This document shows positions 50,511 through 58,318 of a DNA stretch of 64,000 nucleotides, in pieces. A model generated the notes under the pieces. It saw only the letters and a program-made list of their open reading frames with translations, did not search any database and was not told the DNA's origin. The stretch lies in assembly GCF_026241515.1 (NCBI RefSeq), contig NZ_JAPHPW010000014.1:81140-145139 (forward strand). Reading direction: 5' to 3'. A program made the position numbers and the translations under genes. This stretch comes from Vibrio sp. 14G-20. GTDB lineage: Bacteria > Pseudomonadota > Gammaproteobacteria > Enterobacterales > Vibrionaceae. Position 1 is the stretch's first letter, and each line of letters opens with the position of its first letter.

Positions 50511-50543
50511 AAAGAAGCGAGCATAGTGCTCGCTTCTTTTTTA
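50511..50543 (+). terminator. Terminator after gloA
   Basis: AAAGAAGCGAGCA / TGCTCGCTTCTTT is a perfect 13-bp stem with a 3-base loop, then a T-run. Confidence 0.93.
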
Positions 50544-50610
50544 TCACTCTCCCCACAATCGATATTCTTTACCAATTATTATTAACAATCTCACTGATGA
50601 AATTTTACAT

Positions 50611-50629
50611 GATAATGATTATCATTTAA
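50611..50629. promoter_or_regulatory. Fur-box-like site upstream of the DUF2753-like gene
   Basis: GATAATGATTATCATTTAA matches the 19-bp Fur consensus at 15 positions, with both GATAAT/ATCATT arms intact. It is 32 bases before the ATG, overlapping the likely promoter, which predicts iron-dependent repression. Confidence 0.7.
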
Positions 50630-50661
50630 ATTAACCACCTATTGATTAGTGAGGTAATACA

Positions 50662-51096
50662 ATGATTAGCGAATGGGAAAAACACACGTTACTCGCCGAT
50701 ACGGCATTGCAGCTCGATGATCCTGTACGAAGTATTCTTCACTATCAGCAAGCATTGAACTTAAGCGAAGAAATCACAGAACGTACCGATATTCAGGCCG
50801 ATGAACGCCTACTTATCTCAGTGATTTCTTGCCACAATCTTGCGCAATTCTGGCGCTGGGCCGGTGATACAGAGTACGAACTTAAGTATCTTCAACTGGC
50901 TTCAGAAAAAGTGCTGACTCTGATCCCTCAGTGCCCTAACACGCAATGTTCCAGCTTTATCGATTCTATTGGTTGCTGTAAGAAAGCGCTTATCGATTTC
51001 ATGAAACGCCATCCCAACCCTAAAATTGCTTCTATGGTGGAAAAGATCGATACCGCGACCAATTGTGAAATGATCGCTCGCTTCCGCTTAAACTAA
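50662..51096 (+). CDS. DUF2753-like, Cys-containing TPR-like protein
   Basis: A 144-residue cytoplasmic protein with no signal peptide. Helix pairs around residues 8-35 (LLADTALQLDDPVRSILHYQQALNLSEE) and 48-80 look TPR-like. Six cysteines (57, 91, 96, 105, 106, 135), including CPNTQC and a CC pair, suggest metal or redox chemistry. I recognise it as the Vibrionaceae DUF2753 type, function unknown. The Fur-like site just upstream points to a role in iron limitation. GAGG is the SD. Confidence 0.7.
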   Translation: MISEWEKHTLLADTALQLDDPVRSILHYQQALNLSEEITERTDIQADERLLISVISCHNLAQFWRWAGDTEYELKYLQLASEKVLTLIPQCPNTQCSSFIDSIGCCKKALIDFMKRHPNPKIASMVEKIDTATNCEMIARFRLN

Positions 51097-51146
51097 GCAA
51101 GCCCCCTTTCACAGACGAAATATTTAGCCTATTGATTCAGATACAA

Positions 51147-51175
51147 AAAGCCCGTCATGACGACGGGCTTTTTAA
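51147..51175. terminator. Bidirectional terminator between the DUF2753-like gene and motY
   Basis: AAAGCCCGTC / GACGGGCTTT is a perfect 10-bp stem with A and T runs on either side, serving two convergent genes. Confidence 0.9.
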
Positions 51176-51199
51176 TTTGAGCTTTAGATTTTATTGGCG

Positions 51200-52081
51200 C
51201 TAAACCTGCGTTCTACCCAATGAGATTACAACACGTCGGTTCTTGTCTTTACCAATTGGCGAGTTGTTATCGGCAATTGGACGACGTTTACCATAACCTT
51301 GTACTTGAATACGGTCTTCTGGCAAGCCTAGAGATTTAAAGTACTCTCTCAACGATTCAGCTCTGCGCTCTGAAAGGTTTTGGCTAATACCTTTGCTATC
51401 GACAGAGTCGGTGTACGTTGCCACCAGCACAAGATCAATGTCTTGGTTGTAGCGAACATAATCAGCAATCTGGCTCAGCCTTTTACGTGACGACTTATTC
51501 AGCTGATCGCTGTTACGGTCGTAATGCAAGATAGTGAAAGAGATATCTTCAAAGCTGTAAGGCAGTAAGTTGGCAACACAATCACTGAACACATTGTATT
51601 TTTCTTGGAACAACACCGATGACAACGACACTTCGATACGTTGATCTCGGCTTTGCCACTCTTGGTAACTGAATGTCGGGTAGCGCCCTTTCTCCAGCTC
51701 ACTCAAGATACCCCAAGCGGTTTGTCCGCCTACGTAACCATCAAATTGTTGGAAGAACTTAATGGTTGTCATGCGATCCGCACTTTCGCCCGGACGCCAA
51801 GGTGGTGGCATGGAGATCAAGCTGACATTGCGAGTCGCACCCATTGGGCGGCGCATTTTAAGCTCAAAGTCCAAAATGATTTTTTTACTCGCACGAGATG
51901 AAAACTCAGCGTCACCAAAATTTGGGATAGGATGAACTAAGCGACATTCTAGTGGCGTGTTAGCCACCATCTCCCACGTTGACTGTTGAGGAGATGCTCC
52001 GTAACGCTTTTCTTGTGCCATTACCGATGACGACATAAGAAGCGAAAATAGCATTGAACCTGTTATGAGTTGTTTCTTCAT
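51200..52081 (-). CDS. motY: Sodium-type flagellar motor protein MotY
   Basis: T-ring component of the Na+-driven polar flagellar motor; it binds peptidoglycan and helps anchor PomAB stators. The 293-residue precursor has a signal peptide (cleavage near VMA at residue 22), an N-terminal MotY-specific domain with RRPMGATRNVSLISMPPPWRPGE, and a C-terminal OmpA-like peptidoglycan-binding domain (YTDSVDSKGISQNLSERRAESL, IQVQGYGKRRPI). Length equals V. alginolyticus MotY. Monocistronic, divergent from rnt. Confidence 0.95.
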   Translation of the reverse strand: MKKQLITGSMLFSLLMSSSVMAQEKRYGASPQQSTWEMVANTPLECRLVHPIPNFGDAEFSSRASKKIILDFELKMRRPMGATRNVSLISMPPPWRPGESADRMTTIKFFQQFDGYVGGQTAWGILSELEKGRYPTFSYQEWQSRDQRIEVSLSSVLFQEKYNVFSDCVANLLPYSFEDISFTILHYDRNSDQLNKSSRKRLSQIADYVRYNQDIDLVLVATYTDSVDSKGISQNLSERRAESLREYFKSLGLPEDRIQVQGYGKRRPIADNNSPIGKDKNRRVVISLGRTQV

Positions 52082-52269
52082 AAAGTGGAGTATCTCTTAA
52101 GCAATTCGTTTAACAATGCAGCCAATTGCCGCATTTTTCTCTCGCGTTTAAATATGCAATTATCAAGCCGCAATGGGTCGGCTAATTTATGATTTATTGC
52201 CCTTCCCTAGTTTTTATCACTGCTATTATCTGCAATAATGCAGCCTTAATCACACTTATTTGGGCTAAC

Positions 52270-52914
52270 ATGACTGTAGAAAACGAAGCTCTGACCCTAA
52301 AAAAACGCTTTCGCGGCTATTTTCCAGTGGTCATCGACGTGGAAACCGCAGGGTTTAACGCAGAAACCGATGCATTATTAGAAATCTGTGCCATTACATT
52401 AAAAATGGATGAGAACGGAGATCTGCAACCTGCATCAACGCTTCATTTTCACATTGAGCCTTTTGAAGGCGCAAATATAGAGCAGGCAGCATTAGACTTT
52501 AACGGAATTAAAGACCCATTTAGCCCATTACGTGGTGCTGTGTCGGAACAAGAAGCCCTTAAAGAAATCTACAAGCTAGTGAGAAAAGAACAAAAAGCTT
52601 CAGATTGCAGTCGTGCAATCATGGTCGCTCACAATGCTACATTCGATTTGAACTTCGTTAATGCGGCAAGTGAGCGTTGTAAGCTTAAACGCGTCCCGTT
52701 CCATCCATTTGCAACTTTTGACACTGCAGCTCTTAGTGGTCTTGCCTACGGTCAAACCGTTTTGGCTAAAGCTTGCCGCACTGCAGGGATGGAATTTGAC
52801 AACAAAGAAGCACACTCTGCTTTGTATGATACGCAAAAAACCACAGAGTTATTTTGCGGCATAGTAAACAAATGGAAAGCCCTTGGTGGTTGGCCTCTTG
52901 TTGACGAAGAATAA
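52270..52914 (+). CDS. rnt: Ribonuclease T
   Basis: 3'-5' exoribonuclease that trims tRNA and other stable RNA ends. From the ATG at 52270 it has 214 residues, the family length; the longer frame starting 81 bases upstream would add an unlikely hydrophobic leader. DEDDh motifs: VIDVETAGF (Asp23, Glu25), VAHNATFDLNFV, and EAHSALYDTQKT. A carrier gene follows 64 bases downstream. Confidence 0.95.
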   Translation: MTVENEALTLKKRFRGYFPVVIDVETAGFNAETDALLEICAITLKMDENGDLQPASTLHFHIEPFEGANIEQAALDFNGIKDPFSPLRGAVSEQEALKEIYKLVRKEQKASDCSRAIMVAHNATFDLNFVNAASERCKLKRVPFHPFATFDTAALSGLAYGQTVLAKACRTAGMEFDNKEAHSALYDTQKTTELFCGIVNKWKALGGWPLVDEE

Positions 52915-52978
52915 AAAATAGAGTCGGTAAACGTTTTTTCGTATTGCCTTCATAAAAACACAACATCCCGAGAATAAT

Positions 52979-54304
52979 ATGAATCCTGTTGTAATTTCAG
53001 TTTGCATCATGCTTGTTTTAGCTTTGATGCGTGTAAACGTAGTCGTTGCTCTGACGTTCAGTGCAATTATCGGTGGCGTAGCCTCTGGTATGAGCTTGAA
53101 CGACGCAGTCGCGGCTTTCGAAAGTGGATTAGGCGGCGGTGCAACAATTGCACTTAGCTACGCTATGCTTGGTACATTCGCTGTTGCTATCTCACGTTCT
53201 GGTATCACAGACCTACTTGCTCAAAGCGTTATCAAACGCATTCACGGCAAAGAGAACAGTGCAGCATCGACTGGTCTTAAATACGGCATCCTTGCGTCTT
53301 TGATCTTAGTGACCATGTCTTCGCAAAACGTGATTCCGGTACATATCGCCTTCATCCCAATCTTAATCCCACCTCTATTAGGCGTATTCGCAAAAATGAA
53401 CCTAGACCGTCGTCTGGTTGCGTGTGTGCTGACTTTTGGTTTGATTACACCTTACATGGTTTTGCCGATTGGTTTTGGTGGCATCTTCCTAAACAACATC
53501 CTGCTTAAAAACCTTCACGACAATGGTCTTGAAAACGTTGTAGCAAGCCAAGTACCAATGGCGATGTTGTTACCAGCTGCCGGCATGATCTTCGGCCTTC
53601 TAACGGCAGTATTCTTTACTTACCGTAAGCCTCGTCAATACAAAGAAACATCTCACACGATTGTTTCAACTGAGACAAAAGAGATCAACAAGAAGCACAT
53701 TCTAGTAGCGGCGGCAGGTATCGTTGCAGCACTAACGGTTCAACTGTCGACGGGTTCTATGATCATCGGTGCTCTTGCTGGTTTCATGGTATTCACCTTC
53801 GGTGGCGTAATCGCTTGGAAAGAGACACAAGATGTCTTCACCAAAGGCGTTCACATGATGGCAATGATTGGTTTCATCATGATTGCAGCGGCAGGTTTCG
53901 CAGCAGTAATGAAGCAAACTGGCGGCGTTGAATCTTTGGTTGAAGCGCTTTCAACCAGCATCGGTGACAACAAGCCTCTAGCTGCACTACTTATGCTAAT
54001 TGTTGGTCTACTGGTAACTATGGGTATTGGTTCTTCGTTCTCTACGATTCCAATCCTTGCAACTATCTACGTTCCACTAGCAGCAGCATTTGGCTTCTCA
54101 CCAATGGCAACGATTGCTCTAGTAGGTACAGCTGCAGCGCTTGGTGATGCGGGCTCTCCTGCTTCTGACTCAACCTTAGGTCCTACATCGGGTCTTAATG
54201 CTGATGGTCAACACGAGCACGTATGGGAAACCGTAGTACCGACGTTCCTACACTACAACATCCCACTGATCGTATTCGGTTGGATTGCAGCGATGGTTCT
54301 GTAA
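52979..54304 (+). CDS. Na+/H+ antiporter family transporter
   Basis: A 441-residue inner-membrane carrier with about 11-12 helices. It resembles the Na+/H+ antiporter (NhaC-like, PF03553) branch of the ion-transporter superfamily: the N-terminal FESGLGGGATIALSYAMLGTFAVAI, a re-entrant-like VTMSSQNVIPVHIAF segment, IGFIMIAAAGFAAVMKQTGG, and AALGDAGSPASDSTLGPTSGL near the C-terminus. The substrate cannot be read from sequence; related proteins have also been proposed to carry amino acids or organic acids. It follows rnt and ends before a terminator. Confidence 0.75.
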   Translation: MNPVVISVCIMLVLALMRVNVVVALTFSAIIGGVASGMSLNDAVAAFESGLGGGATIALSYAMLGTFAVAISRSGITDLLAQSVIKRIHGKENSAASTGLKYGILASLILVTMSSQNVIPVHIAFIPILIPPLLGVFAKMNLDRRLVACVLTFGLITPYMVLPIGFGGIFLNNILLKNLHDNGLENVVASQVPMAMLLPAAGMIFGLLTAVFFTYRKPRQYKETSHTIVSTETKEINKKHILVAAAGIVAALTVQLSTGSMIIGALAGFMVFTFGGVIAWKETQDVFTKGVHMMAMIGFIMIAAAGFAAVMKQTGGVESLVEALSTSIGDNKPLAALLMLIVGLLVTMGIGSSFSTIPILATIYVPLAAAFGFSPMATIALVGTAAALGDAGSPASDSTLGPTSGLNADGQHEHVWETVVPTFLHYNIPLIVFGWIAAMVL

Positions 54305-54343
54305 TTAGGTTCTGTAGCTAAACAGTCCTACGCTCACTTTTAT

Positions 54344-54371
54344 AAAGACCGCCTCGTGCGGTCTTTTTTGT
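54344..54371 (+). terminator. Terminator after the carrier gene
   Basis: AAAGACCGC / GCGGTCTTT is a perfect 9-bp stem with a 5-base loop and T-run. Confidence 0.9.
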
Positions 54372-54430
54372 CTCTGGGATTCGTTTCACTCTTTCTTCCT
54401 CTCACTCTCAATGAACAAGCGACACCAAAC

Positions 54431-54460
54431 AAAAAAGGCTTACTCTTATGAGTAAGCCTT
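54431..54460 (-). terminator. Terminator of the FrnE-like gene
   Basis: On the minus strand AAGGCTTACTC / GAGTAAGCCTT is a perfect 11-bp stem followed by TTTT. Confidence 0.9.
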
Positions 54461-54497
54461 AGAAATCATTGCGTCAATACAGACAACTCTCGCTGAA

Positions 54498-55127
54498 TTA
54501 CGCAGCGGGAGCATTACTCACTAGAATTTCGCGAATAGACTTAAGCGTCGCTTCCGTTGAATGGTAATCCAATTCAACTTCACTAAAGATGCCGTTCACT
54601 TCAAGCATCAAGGTCGGGTAAGAAAATACACCCATCGCTTCTTTAAAGCCTAGCTGGTCATCTAACTCACTTTCCAATAACTTGCTAGAAAGGTCATTTT
54701 CAAACTGTTGAACATTCATGCCTAGCTCTTCAGCCAACTGCAAATGCGTATCTTGGCTATGAGGCAGCATCGCACGAAGGTAATAAGCATGTTGAATCGC
54801 TTCAAGCATCGCTTCGTAGTGGTCTTGAAAACCAGCGGCAATTACAGCACGGCACGCTGGGTAAGTGCTGCGGACAGGCTTACACTCAGTCCAAAACTCA
54901 TGGTTAAACTCAGTACCTAGCTTAGCTTCGATCTGCTTCCAAATCGCTTGCAGCTTGTCTTTCATCTCTTCTGACATTGGCTCATCATAATCCGGGGCCA
55001 AACCACCCACTACATAGTTAAACTCAATGCTCGCAGGCAATTGTTGTTTCAATAACTCAAGTGTTGGCTTGTAACCCCAGCACCAGCTGCACATTGGATC
55101 ATGCACATAATGAAGTTTTACGTTCAT
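54498..55127 (-). CDS. DsbA-family (FrnE-like) thioredoxin-fold protein
   Basis: A 209-residue cytoplasmic protein with no signal peptide. YVHDPMCSWCWGYKP at the N-terminus holds a CxxC pair (Cys13, Cys16) in a DsbA-like fold with an inserted helical domain, and VFSYPTLMLEVNG contains the cis-Pro loop. FrnE-type proteins act in oxidative stress or as isomerases; the exact role here is unknown. AAGGAA is the SD. It sits upstream of the grxD terminator, in a redox-themed neighbourhood (grxD, sodB). Confidence 0.82.
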   Translation of the reverse strand: MNVKLHYVHDPMCSWCWGYKPTLELLKQQLPASIEFNYVVGGLAPDYDEPMSEEMKDKLQAIWKQIEAKLGTEFNHEFWTECKPVRSTYPACRAVIAAGFQDHYEAMLEAIQHAYYLRAMLPHSQDTHLQLAEELGMNVQQFENDLSSKLLESELDDQLGFKEAMGVFSYPTLMLEVNGIFSEVELDYHSTEATLKSIREILVSNAPAA

Positions 55128-55167
55128 TGTTCATTCCTTATCGAGTCAATGATTCGATCAATTCAAA

Positions 55168-55193
55168 CAAAAAAGGAGCCTGATTAAGGCCCC
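55168..55193 (-). terminator. Terminator of grxD
   Basis: On the minus strand GGGGCC / GGCTCC (one wobble) forms a 6-bp stem with a 7-base loop, then a six-T run. Confidence 0.75.
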
Positions 55194-55225
55194 TCATTTT
55201 AACTATTCAGCGCAAAGGCTAGAAC

Positions 55226-55564
55226 TTATTCAGCGTCATCGCCAGCAACTTTAGCCGCTGCTTCTTTAACGATTGGCTGAAGTTCGCCTTTTTGGAACAT
55301 CTCAAGAATGATGTCACAACCACCGATTAGCTCACCTTCAACCCAAAGTTGTGGGAAAGTTGGCCACTGTGCGTAAGCAGGAAGCTCTGCACGGATATCA
55401 GGGTTTTGTAGGATATCTACGTAAGCAAATTTTTCGCCACATGCCATTAGAGCTTGAGACGCTTGAGAAGAGAAACCACAGCTAGGTAGCTTAGGAGAAC
55501 CTTTCATGTACAGTAGAATAGTGTTTTCTTCAATTTGCTGTTTGATTTTATCGATAGTTTCCAT
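55226..55564 (-). CDS. grxD: Monothiol glutaredoxin Grx4 (GrxD)
   Basis: Carries and delivers [2Fe-2S] clusters, with glutathione as co-ligand. The 112-residue protein has the CGFS active site at Cys29 (KLPSCGFSSQA), the TFPQLWVEGELIGGCDI glutathione-binding segment and a C-terminal alanine-rich tail. In V. cholerae grxD and sodB are also neighbours. Confidence 0.95.
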   Translation of the reverse strand: METIDKIKQQIEENTILLYMKGSPKLPSCGFSSQASQALMACGEKFAYVDILQNPDIRAELPAYAQWPTFPQLWVEGELIGGCDIILEMFQKGELQPIVKEAAAKVAGDDAE

Positions 55565-55833
55565 TGCTTCCTCGTTAATGGATTACGGCTTTTATTACCT
55601 TTATTCTACCCCAAACTAAAAGAATAAAAACCATATAAAAAAAGAGGTTAACAAGCTAAGCTAACAATTCACACAAAAGTAATGAAATAAGCTTTTAATA
55701 AAGTAAAAACTTGCTAAACTATATCGCAAGTCAGCAAATTGACCATGGTTGGCAGTATAGCGAGCCATGAATAATAATATCACTGGAAGCAATCGAAAGA
55801 GTTAACTCTTTCATATCAATGGAGAATTGAGCA

Positions 55834-56418
55834 ATGGCATTTGAACTACCGGCTCTTCCTTACGCGAAAGACGCGCTAGAACCACACATCTCAGCAGAAA
55901 CGCTAGATTTCCACCACGGTAAGCACCACAACACTTACGTTGTTAAGCTAAACGGCCTTATCCCAGGTACTGAGTTTGAAGGCAAAACACTAGAAGAGAT
56001 CGTTAAGACTTCTACTGGTGGTGTTTTCAATAACGCTGCTCAAATCTGGAACCACACATTCTACTGGCACTGTCTTGCTCCTAAAGCAGGCGGCGAACCA
56101 ACTGGCGCTGTTGCAGAAGCTATCAACGCTGCATTCGGTTCTTTCGAAGAATTCAAAGCGAAATTCACTGATTCAGCAATCAACAACTTCGGTTCTTCTT
56201 GGACTTGGTTAGTTAAGAAAGCTGACGGTTCTCTAGACATCGTTAACACTTCTAACGCTGCTACTCCTCTAACAGAAGAAGGTGTTACTCCACTTCTAAC
56301 TGTTGACCTATGGGAACACGCTTACTACATCGATTTCCGCAATGTTCGCCCTGACTACATGGCTGCATTCTGGAACCTAGTAAACTGGTCTTTCGTAGAA
56401 GAGAACCTAGCTAAGTAA
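55834..56418 (+). CDS. sodB: Superoxide dismutase [Fe] SodB
   Basis: Dismutes superoxide in the cytoplasm. The 194-residue protein has the metal ligands His27, His74, Asp158 and His162 (DLWEHAYY), and AQIWNHTFYW with Gln70, which favours iron over manganese. GGAGA is the SD. Codon bias is high. RyhB control is common for sodB, but I did not identify a ryhB gene here. Confidence 0.97.
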   Translation: MAFELPALPYAKDALEPHISAETLDFHHGKHHNTYVVKLNGLIPGTEFEGKTLEEIVKTSTGGVFNNAAQIWNHTFYWHCLAPKAGGEPTGAVAEAINAAFGSFEEFKAKFTDSAINNFGSSWTWLVKKADGSLDIVNTSNAATPLTEEGVTPLLTVDLWEHAYYIDFRNVRPDYMAAFWNLVNWSFVEENLAK

Positions 56419-56458
56419 TTATTGCTTACGCTGCGCTATTTATAGCGAGTTACCTGTT

Positions 56459-56489
56459 AAAAGCTCATGCCTTGGCGTGAGCTTTTTTG
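56459..56489 (+). terminator. Terminator after sodB
   Basis: AAGCTCATGCC / GGCGTGAGCTT pairs over 11 positions with one wobble, followed by TTTT. Confidence 0.88.
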
Positions 56490-56653
56490 TATCTGTCGTA
56501 TTCCTATCAATACGAACATTACGAAACAAATTAGCCAATCAAGCCTGCTTTTTAACCGATTCTTACCTTTCTTAATCGCCCTGCATAAATTCTCTATTCG
56601 CCTGTAATTAAAGACTAAAGTTTGCCGACTCCATGCCGTTAAAGGTGTATCAA

Positions 56654-57169
56654 ATGAGAGGCGTCATGCAAATACATACTTTAGACAAAGCAGGAATCAT
56701 CAACGAACTGAAGTTCGGTACCGGGATCAGCCAAGCGGTTGAGCAAGGTCGCCGTGCAGATTTCGCGTTGCTGCTATCTATGTTTTCTAATGATGTTCGA
56801 GATTGCACGCCAATTGACACCATTGAAGTTACAGAAACAAATGAAGATCGCCTGCGCAAACAATTTGGCGTAGCAGAGCCTCAACAACTGCGTTCAAACC
56901 AGTCGTCGTATGAGATTTCAGCTCAGCAATCTAATCATTTTCATCAAGCTAGCCTTGCCAGTGCAAAGCTAAGCCATTACTTGAAACCGGAAGCGCTTGC
57001 CTTCATGCCTGAAGATACGGCCGACTTACCCGAAGAGGTTTACCAAAACCTTTCTGGTCATGAGCGACGCAGACTCGCGAACAAGCATTTCCCTGATTTG
57101 CCGCATGCTACGCTCTATAATGAGCTAACAACCGCGCAACGTCAGTATCAAATTCAAGCTCAAGTATAG
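56654..57169 (+). CDS. VC2046/SO_2500 family protein
   Basis: A 171-residue soluble protein of unknown function, found next to sodB in vibrios (V. cholerae VC2045-VC2046). I place the start at the ATG at 56654 (AAAGGTG seven bases upstream); ATG codons at 56633 and 56666 are alternatives. The first half (NELKFGTGISQAVEQGRRADFALLLSMF) is helical, and the C-terminal part (LSGHERRRLANKHFPDLP) is basic and may bind nucleic acid or protein. No membrane segment. Confidence 0.7.
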   Translation: MRGVMQIHTLDKAGIINELKFGTGISQAVEQGRRADFALLLSMFSNDVRDCTPIDTIEVTETNEDRLRKQFGVAEPQQLRSNQSSYEISAQQSNHFHQASLASAKLSHYLKPEALAFMPEDTADLPEEVYQNLSGHERRRLANKHFPDLPHATLYNELTTAQRQYQIQAQV

Positions 57170-57448
57170 CGGTCACCTACCTTTCCTCTTTTTCACTTTC
57201 CATTCACAGCGATTTTTCGATTAACTCGCACACTTCAAACTATTCATACGAGTGATATGAACCACTAGTCTTAGGCAACCTAAAAACATCAGATGTCGGT
57301 TACCGCTTGAAGTTACCACAAAATGTGACCTGTCACTAAGTTCATAAAAACTTATTAACTGGCGCACCTTAGTTTGAACCAATTCACACCCATTGTATGA
57401 AATTTAACCCATCTTTATCCGACATGGACGATTTGTTTAGGTACTGGG

Positions 57449-58132
57449 ATGGAAATAAAAAGCTCAATCATATTGGTGACATCTGCCGGCTCGCGACTGG
57501 GAGGGACGATTGCGAACCACTTTGTTAACCTTGGAGCCACCGTCATCCTTTGTGATAAAGATACGGAAGCACTTCAGGCGACGTATCTACAGTGTGCCCG
57601 CTTTTCTGACTCTGTTTACCACTACACGCTCAAAAGCAATGACAGCCAAGCGATTCTCAGCGTATATGATTTTATTCAAACCACCTTCAACACTTCACCC
57701 GATGTACTGGTCAATAATTGGATAAGCTCTCCGATGCCAAGTCTGATTGGCGATCAACCTGTCAGTAGCTTTATTAATGATCTCTCATCGATGGCATCGA
57801 CCCTGTTCGCATTTGGGCAAATCAGTGCAGAGAGATTAAGAGAGGAAGATAAAGAAGGTGTGATTGTGAATGTGATATCTCATGACGACTTTCATGATGT
57901 GTCCGGCTTAGAGAGCGCCAACTCAATGATCACAGGCTTTACCCATAGCTGGGCGAAAGAGTTGACTCCCTTTGGTATCCGAGTTGGTGGTGTTGTTCCC
58001 GCCGTTCATAACTCCGATGGCAAGCTCAACCGATGTCACTGGGCTCAGCTGCAAGACGAGCTGACCCGAACCACTGAATACATTGTCTCGAATGACTACT
58101 TCAGTGGGAGAGTAGTCGCGGCTGAGGTTTAA
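57449..58132 (+). CDS. SDR-fold protein lacking the catalytic Tyr-Lys pair
   Basis: A 227-residue protein with a short-chain dehydrogenase Rossmann fold: a variant nucleotide loop VTSAGSRLGG (10-19), an acidic cofactor-choice position LCDKD (34-38), NNW for the usual NNAG (89-91), and the catalytic-strand Ser144 region VNVISHDD. Where SDRs have Tyr-x3-Lys, this protein has Glu155 and Ser159 (ESANS), followed by the usual helix GFTHSWAKELTPFGIRVGGVVP. Ordinary oxidoreduction is therefore unlikely; a binding or regulatory role is more plausible. Single gene. Confidence 0.75.
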   Translation: MEIKSSIILVTSAGSRLGGTIANHFVNLGATVILCDKDTEALQATYLQCARFSDSVYHYTLKSNDSQAILSVYDFIQTTFNTSPDVLVNNWISSPMPSLIGDQPVSSFINDLSSMASTLFAFGQISAERLREEDKEGVIVNVISHDDFHDVSGLESANSMITGFTHSWAKELTPFGIRVGGVVPAVHNSDGKLNRCHWAQLQDELTRTTEYIVSNDYFSGRVVAAEV

Positions 58133-58222
58133 CTCTCAACTCCAAGTGAACATGGCTGACTCAACTCAAATCGAGTAGCAGAGCTATTGCCTTTCAATCC
58201 GTTTTACAAACGAACCAAACAT

Positions 58223-58254
58223 AAAAAAAGCCCCAGTCTCTCGACTGGGGCTTT
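58223..58254 (-). terminator. Terminator of adhE
   Basis: On the minus strand AAAGCCCCAGTC / GACTGGGGCTTT is a perfect 12-bp stem with a 4-base loop and a strong T-run; it can also slow transcripts from the SDR-like gene. Confidence 0.92.
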
Positions 58255-58318
58255 CATCTTTTCCCGATAGATAAGTATCGTGCTAGCGAAAACTTATCTC
58301 AAAACTAATGCTTACTTA

